A stretch of DNA of 64,000 bases, from assembly GCF_963583255.1 (NCBI RefSeq), contig NC_084803.1:21488428-21552427 (forward strand). Direction: 5' to 3'. This stretch comes from Pyrus communis. Lineage: Eukaryota; Streptophyta; Magnoliopsida; Rosales; Rosaceae. Made by a program: the position numbers and the translations under genes. Position 1 is the first letter of the stretch. The number at the start of each line of letters is the position of its first letter. The notes under the pieces are model-generated. The model saw only the letters and a list, made by a program, of their open reading frames with translations. It searched no databases and was not told the DNA's origin. Below, piece by piece: positions 60,835 to 64,000 of the stretch.

Positions 60835-61659
60835 ATGACAAATATAGGAGATGACTTAACCTTGAAGTTGGAAGGTGGTTCCCACATACCAACCAACGAC
60901 CCGGTAATGAGTCCCATTGTGATTCAGAACGATGCATCGGCCGTACCAGGCACCGCGAAGTTGAATGGATCAAATTATCCTCTTTGTCCAAGGTATTGGA
61001 GATACACATTGCTGGACGTGGTAGAAAGGGCTTTGTGACAGGGAGCACCAAGGAACTTGCTAAGGATATTGTTAAATATGAGACATGGGAGACAGGGAAT
61101 ACAATAATGAAAGGCTGGCTGATCAATTTCATGGAACCTGTTATCATGGGATTTTTTTATTCACCTACGTATAGTTAAAGAAGTTTGGGAAGAGGTGGCT
61201 TTGACCTATTATGATGGTTCAGATATTTCTCAAATTTAAGAATTAAAGGTCAAATCATTCAAACTTCGTCAAGAGGGCCGACCAGTTGGTGTGTATTACG
61301 CTGACCTCAAGTCCGTATGGCAAGAGTTAGATCAAAGGAGACCAATTAAGATGGAATGTGCTACAGATTTTAAGACACTTCAGGAAGAGTTTCAAATCGA
61401 TCGTGTGTATGCTTTTTTGGCGGGTTTGGATGAAATATTTGATAAAGTATGTAGTGATATTTTACGTACTCAACCTTTACCATCTTTCGAGGAGGTGTTT
61501 TCTGTTGTTAGGCGTGAAGCACAACGACATGCCACTATGATGGGTGGGAGTAACAACCAAGGAGGACTGCCATCCGTGGCCATGGTCTCTCGGCCACCTG
61601 CACCCATCCATCCTACTAATGCTTCTAATCAATCTTTAAATTCTCATCATTTTTCCTGA
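60835..61659 (+). pseudogene. Copia Gag, frameshifted
   Basis: The ATG at 60835 opens MTNIGDDLTL. The Gag polyprotein (UBN2/copia-type) is recognised by KLNGSNYPL, then in a second frame KVLEIHIAGRG and YETWETGNT, and back in the first frame from 61291 (YYADLKSVWQELDQR, FLAGLDEIFDKV, LPSFEEVFSVVRREAQRH). At least two frameshifts (about 60985 and 61150) and a stop at about 61240 disable it. Confidence 0.85.
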
Positions 61660-61976
61660 GAAAATAAAGATGATTTAAAGTGTACCTTCTATGGTCAAAC
61701 TCGTCAAATTGAATAAACATGTTTCACCAAGCATAGGGTGCCTGAGTGGTTTCCAGAATCTAAGAAGAAGTTGCGTGTTAAGGAACATGGAACAGCAGGA
61801 ACCAGTGAAGGTCGTGCCTCTCTTGCCGCTGCTACATCGACAGCCAAAGGGGCTGAGCCTAGTTCTAGTGATCCTAGTCAAACTTTGTTGACTCGTACTA
61901 CTTAGCGTGACTTGTCTTCCAACACAAGTACTACGAGACATGTTCTTTTAGCCTTTGAAACTGAGCAACATAGAAG

Positions 61977-63160
61977 TTGGATTCTGGTGCAACATATCGC
62001 ATAACATATGATAAAAATATGTTTCAATATATGACCACAGCTCATAGGAAAATCATAGCAACTGCCAATGGTACCCTTGCACCTATGTGTGGTGCTAGCA
62101 CCGTGCATCTCACTTCATCTCTCCTTTTGCATTGTTGCTTGCTTGTTCCCTCTTTATCCCATCATTTATTATCAATACCACAAGTTACTGAACAATTAGA
62201 TTGTGTTGTTCTCATGTAAATGTCCTTTTGTCTACTTCAGGATATTCAGACCAAGGAGATAATTGGGCGTGGCACTAAGAGAGAAGGGTTGTACTATGTG
62301 GATGACGTCGTTCCTAATAGAGCTAATGTGGTTCGAGTGTTTCGTGCGAGTAATTTACAAGAAGTATGGTTATTGCATCGTCGGTTAGGGCATGCATCTT
62401 TTGGGTATTTACGACATATTTTGCCTAGTCTATTTAGTGGAATAAATGAATCAGACTTACATTGTGAAGTATGTTTTCTGGCTAAAAGCCATTATGCTTC
62501 GTTTCCTCCTAGTTTACATAAAAGGTCTTTGCCATTTGAACTTGTACACTCGGATGTTTGGGGGCCTTCTCCAGTTGTTACTTCTTCTAGCATTTAATGG
62601 TTTGTTGTTTGTTGATGATTGCACTGTATGACCTGGCTATATGTGTTAAAAAATAAAAGTGATGTTGGTATGGTATTTAGATCTTTCTCTCAGATGATTT
62701 AGACACAATATTCGTCTATGATTAAAGTTTTATGCTCAGATAATGGTGGTGAGTATATTAATTTGTCATTGTCAAAGTTTCTTCGTGATTAAGGCATTCT
62801 CCATGAAACGACATGTCCCCATACCTCACAACAAAATGGGGTTGCTGAGAGGAAAAACCGCTATATCTTAGAAATGACATGTGCTCTACTTCTTGGAGCC
62901 TCTGTTCCTAAGGTGTTTTGGCCTGAAGCTATCACTTATGCAATATTTGTGATTAACTGTATGTCATCTCGGGTTCTCGAATTTCGAACACCTATCCAAG
63001 TCCTTACTCAGAATGCTCTAGTGTTGTCTACTAATACTCTCACTCCTCGAGTATTTGGGTGTGTGGCTTATGTGCACATTCAGAAAATTCATCGCACTAA
63101 GTTGGATCTGTGTGCCCTACGATGTGTGTGTTTGTGGGTTTTTGGCCTCAACTAAAAGGA
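61977..63160 (+). pseudogene. Copia protease and integrase, interrupted
   Basis: Protease motif DSGATYRITYD at 61980. After a stop at 62217 the same frame goes on with the pre-integrase zinc finger (LLHRRLGHASFGYL ... CEVCFLAKSH) and the first integrase aspartate (LVHSDVWGPSP). The second Asp (LCSDNGGEYI, about 62735) and the Glu (QQNGVAERKNRY, about 62840) lie in another frame with stops between. The C-terminal part runs to about 63155 (FWPEAITYAIFVINCM). Confidence 0.85.
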
Positions 63161-63347
63161 TATAAATGTTATCACCATGAGACCCGACATATGTATCTCA
63201 CCATGGATATAACCTCTCTCTAGTTCCCTAGTGTCGCCCAATATGTCTTCTCTAAATATACCTGAGGTAAGTGTTGTGGATGATTATGTAACTAATCCAA
63301 ATAATGATGTAAGTGCATATCAGTTGCCACCGAGACACAATTGAGGT

Positions 63348-64000
63348 GTGCCACTTGACAGGTTTTCTCCGGAAGGGAAGGTGAAGTATCCAATAGCCAA
63401 CTATGTCTCATGCAATGGTCTTGAACCGGAGCGCCGAACTTTGGTGGACAATATGGAGTCAATTCGAGTACCAACTCATGTGGAGGAAACTTTAAAGAAT
63501 CCAAAGTGGGAAAAGGCAATAGATGAGGAAATGTTGGCGCTGCAGAAAAATAATACATGGGAGGTGACCGTGTTACCCAAAGAAAAAAAGATGGTTGGAT
63601 GCCTGTGGGTGTTTACAGTTAAATACAAAGTTGATGGATCAATTGACAGGTACAAAGCAAGGTTGGTAACTAAAGGATACACCCAGACATATGGTGTAGA
63701 TTACCAGGAAACGTTCTCTCCAGTTACCAAGATGAATACAGTACGTGTTCTGATTTCTTTAGCTGCCAATATGGATTGGCCATTAAAATAGTTCGATGTA
63801 AAGAATGCTTTTCTTCATGGGAATTTGGAGGAAGAAGTATATATGGATTTTCCTCCTGGGTATAATGCTAATGGGAATACCAGAGTATGTCTATTGCGTA
63901 AATCTCTTTATGGACTTAAGCAATTGCCTCGTGCGTGGTTTGATAGGTTTACTTAGGTTATGAAAAAGAATGGGCATTGTCAGAGTCATTTTAATCACAC
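63348..64000 (+). pseudogene. Copia reverse transcriptase, N-terminal part
   Basis: From 63348 the RVT_2 domain is readable (NPKWEKAIDEEMLALQKNNT, WVFTVKYKVDGSIDRYKARL, GVDYQETFSPVTKMNTVRVL). A TAG at 63789-63791 interrupts, after which the frame resumes ([37 protein letters not shown]) with one more stop near 63954. The catalytic YVDD would lie beyond the window. Confidence 0.88.

Larger units (their letters stand above)
60479..64000 (+). mobile_element. Ty1/copia LTR retrotransposon, truncated by the window
   Basis: A short probable LTR (about 60479-60617, start uncertain) is followed by a primer-binding site TGGCATCAAAGCC at 60621, a mutated TGGTATCAGAGCC (initiator tRNA-Met). Gag, protease, integrase and reverse transcriptase follow in that order, which is diagnostic of copia. 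RT and the 3' LTR continue past the window. All coding parts carry stops or frameshifts. Confidence 0.85.

Overview
The window is plant nuclear DNA, almost certainly from a dicot. Two host genes carry ordinary plant GT-AG introns and the space between them is packed with transposable elements. The style of several repeats (a Cassandra-type 5S-derived TRIM, REM-like B3 and F-box/FBA gene remains) suggests Rosaceae, close to apple or pear. That placement is inference and the sequence alone does not prove it.

Host genes. A four-exon REM-like gene with two B3 domains lies at 2201-3647 (+). An eleven-exon KAPA synthase gene (BIOF, biotin pathway) lies at 20936-24458 (-), with a reconstructed 461-residue product. 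An F-box-associated (FBA) pseudogene at about 15372-17550 is split by a 1461-bp solo LTR.

Layout. 0-0.8 kb: LINE reverse-transcriptase remnant. 2.2-5.1 kb: B3 gene, then a Helitron-like 3' end. 5.25-8.5 kb: a PIF/Harbinger transposon with a decayed transposase, then a Harbinger-like MITE. 9.5-10.8 kb: a TRIM array with four 186-bp LTRs between one pair of ATAAA target duplications. 11-19.8 kb: MITEs, a foldback element, a solo LTR, the F-box pseudogene and a 1.1-kb segmental duplication. 19.88-20.65 kb: a complete Cassandra TRIM whose 3' LTR duplicates the 5S-like domain. 20.9-24.5 kb: BIOF. 25-31.5 kb: a hAT-like element, a MITE, and a broken gypsy-associated gene (Transposase_28-like plus coiled coil) with a solo LTR inside it and 127-bp tandem repeats after it. 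31.5-37 kb: AT-rich intergenic DNA with a MITE and a SINE. 37.03-50.80 kb: a 13.8-kb Ty3/gypsy Tat-lineage retrotransposon with 1109-bp LTRs and perfect CCTAC target duplications. 50.8-55.5 kb: AT-rich and apparently gene-free. 55.5-59.7 kb: a decayed LINE on the minus strand. 60.5 kb to the end: a decayed Ty1/copia element that runs off the window.

The most interesting object is inside the gypsy element. Between integrase and the 3' LTR it carries a five-exon gene on the opposite strand (49063-45720). This encodes an aminotransferase-like plant mobile domain (PMD), low-complexity Pro/Ala-rich segments and a C-terminal coiled coil, with its own TATA box at 49234-49241 (-). The element's genomic RNA is read from the other strand, so these introns would not be spliced during retrotransposition. 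The host-like gene can therefore travel with its introns. Sense gag-pol and the antisense gene end only 59 bp apart. Both are now broken by stops and frameshifts, although the LTRs differ at only about 17 of 1109 positions by eye.
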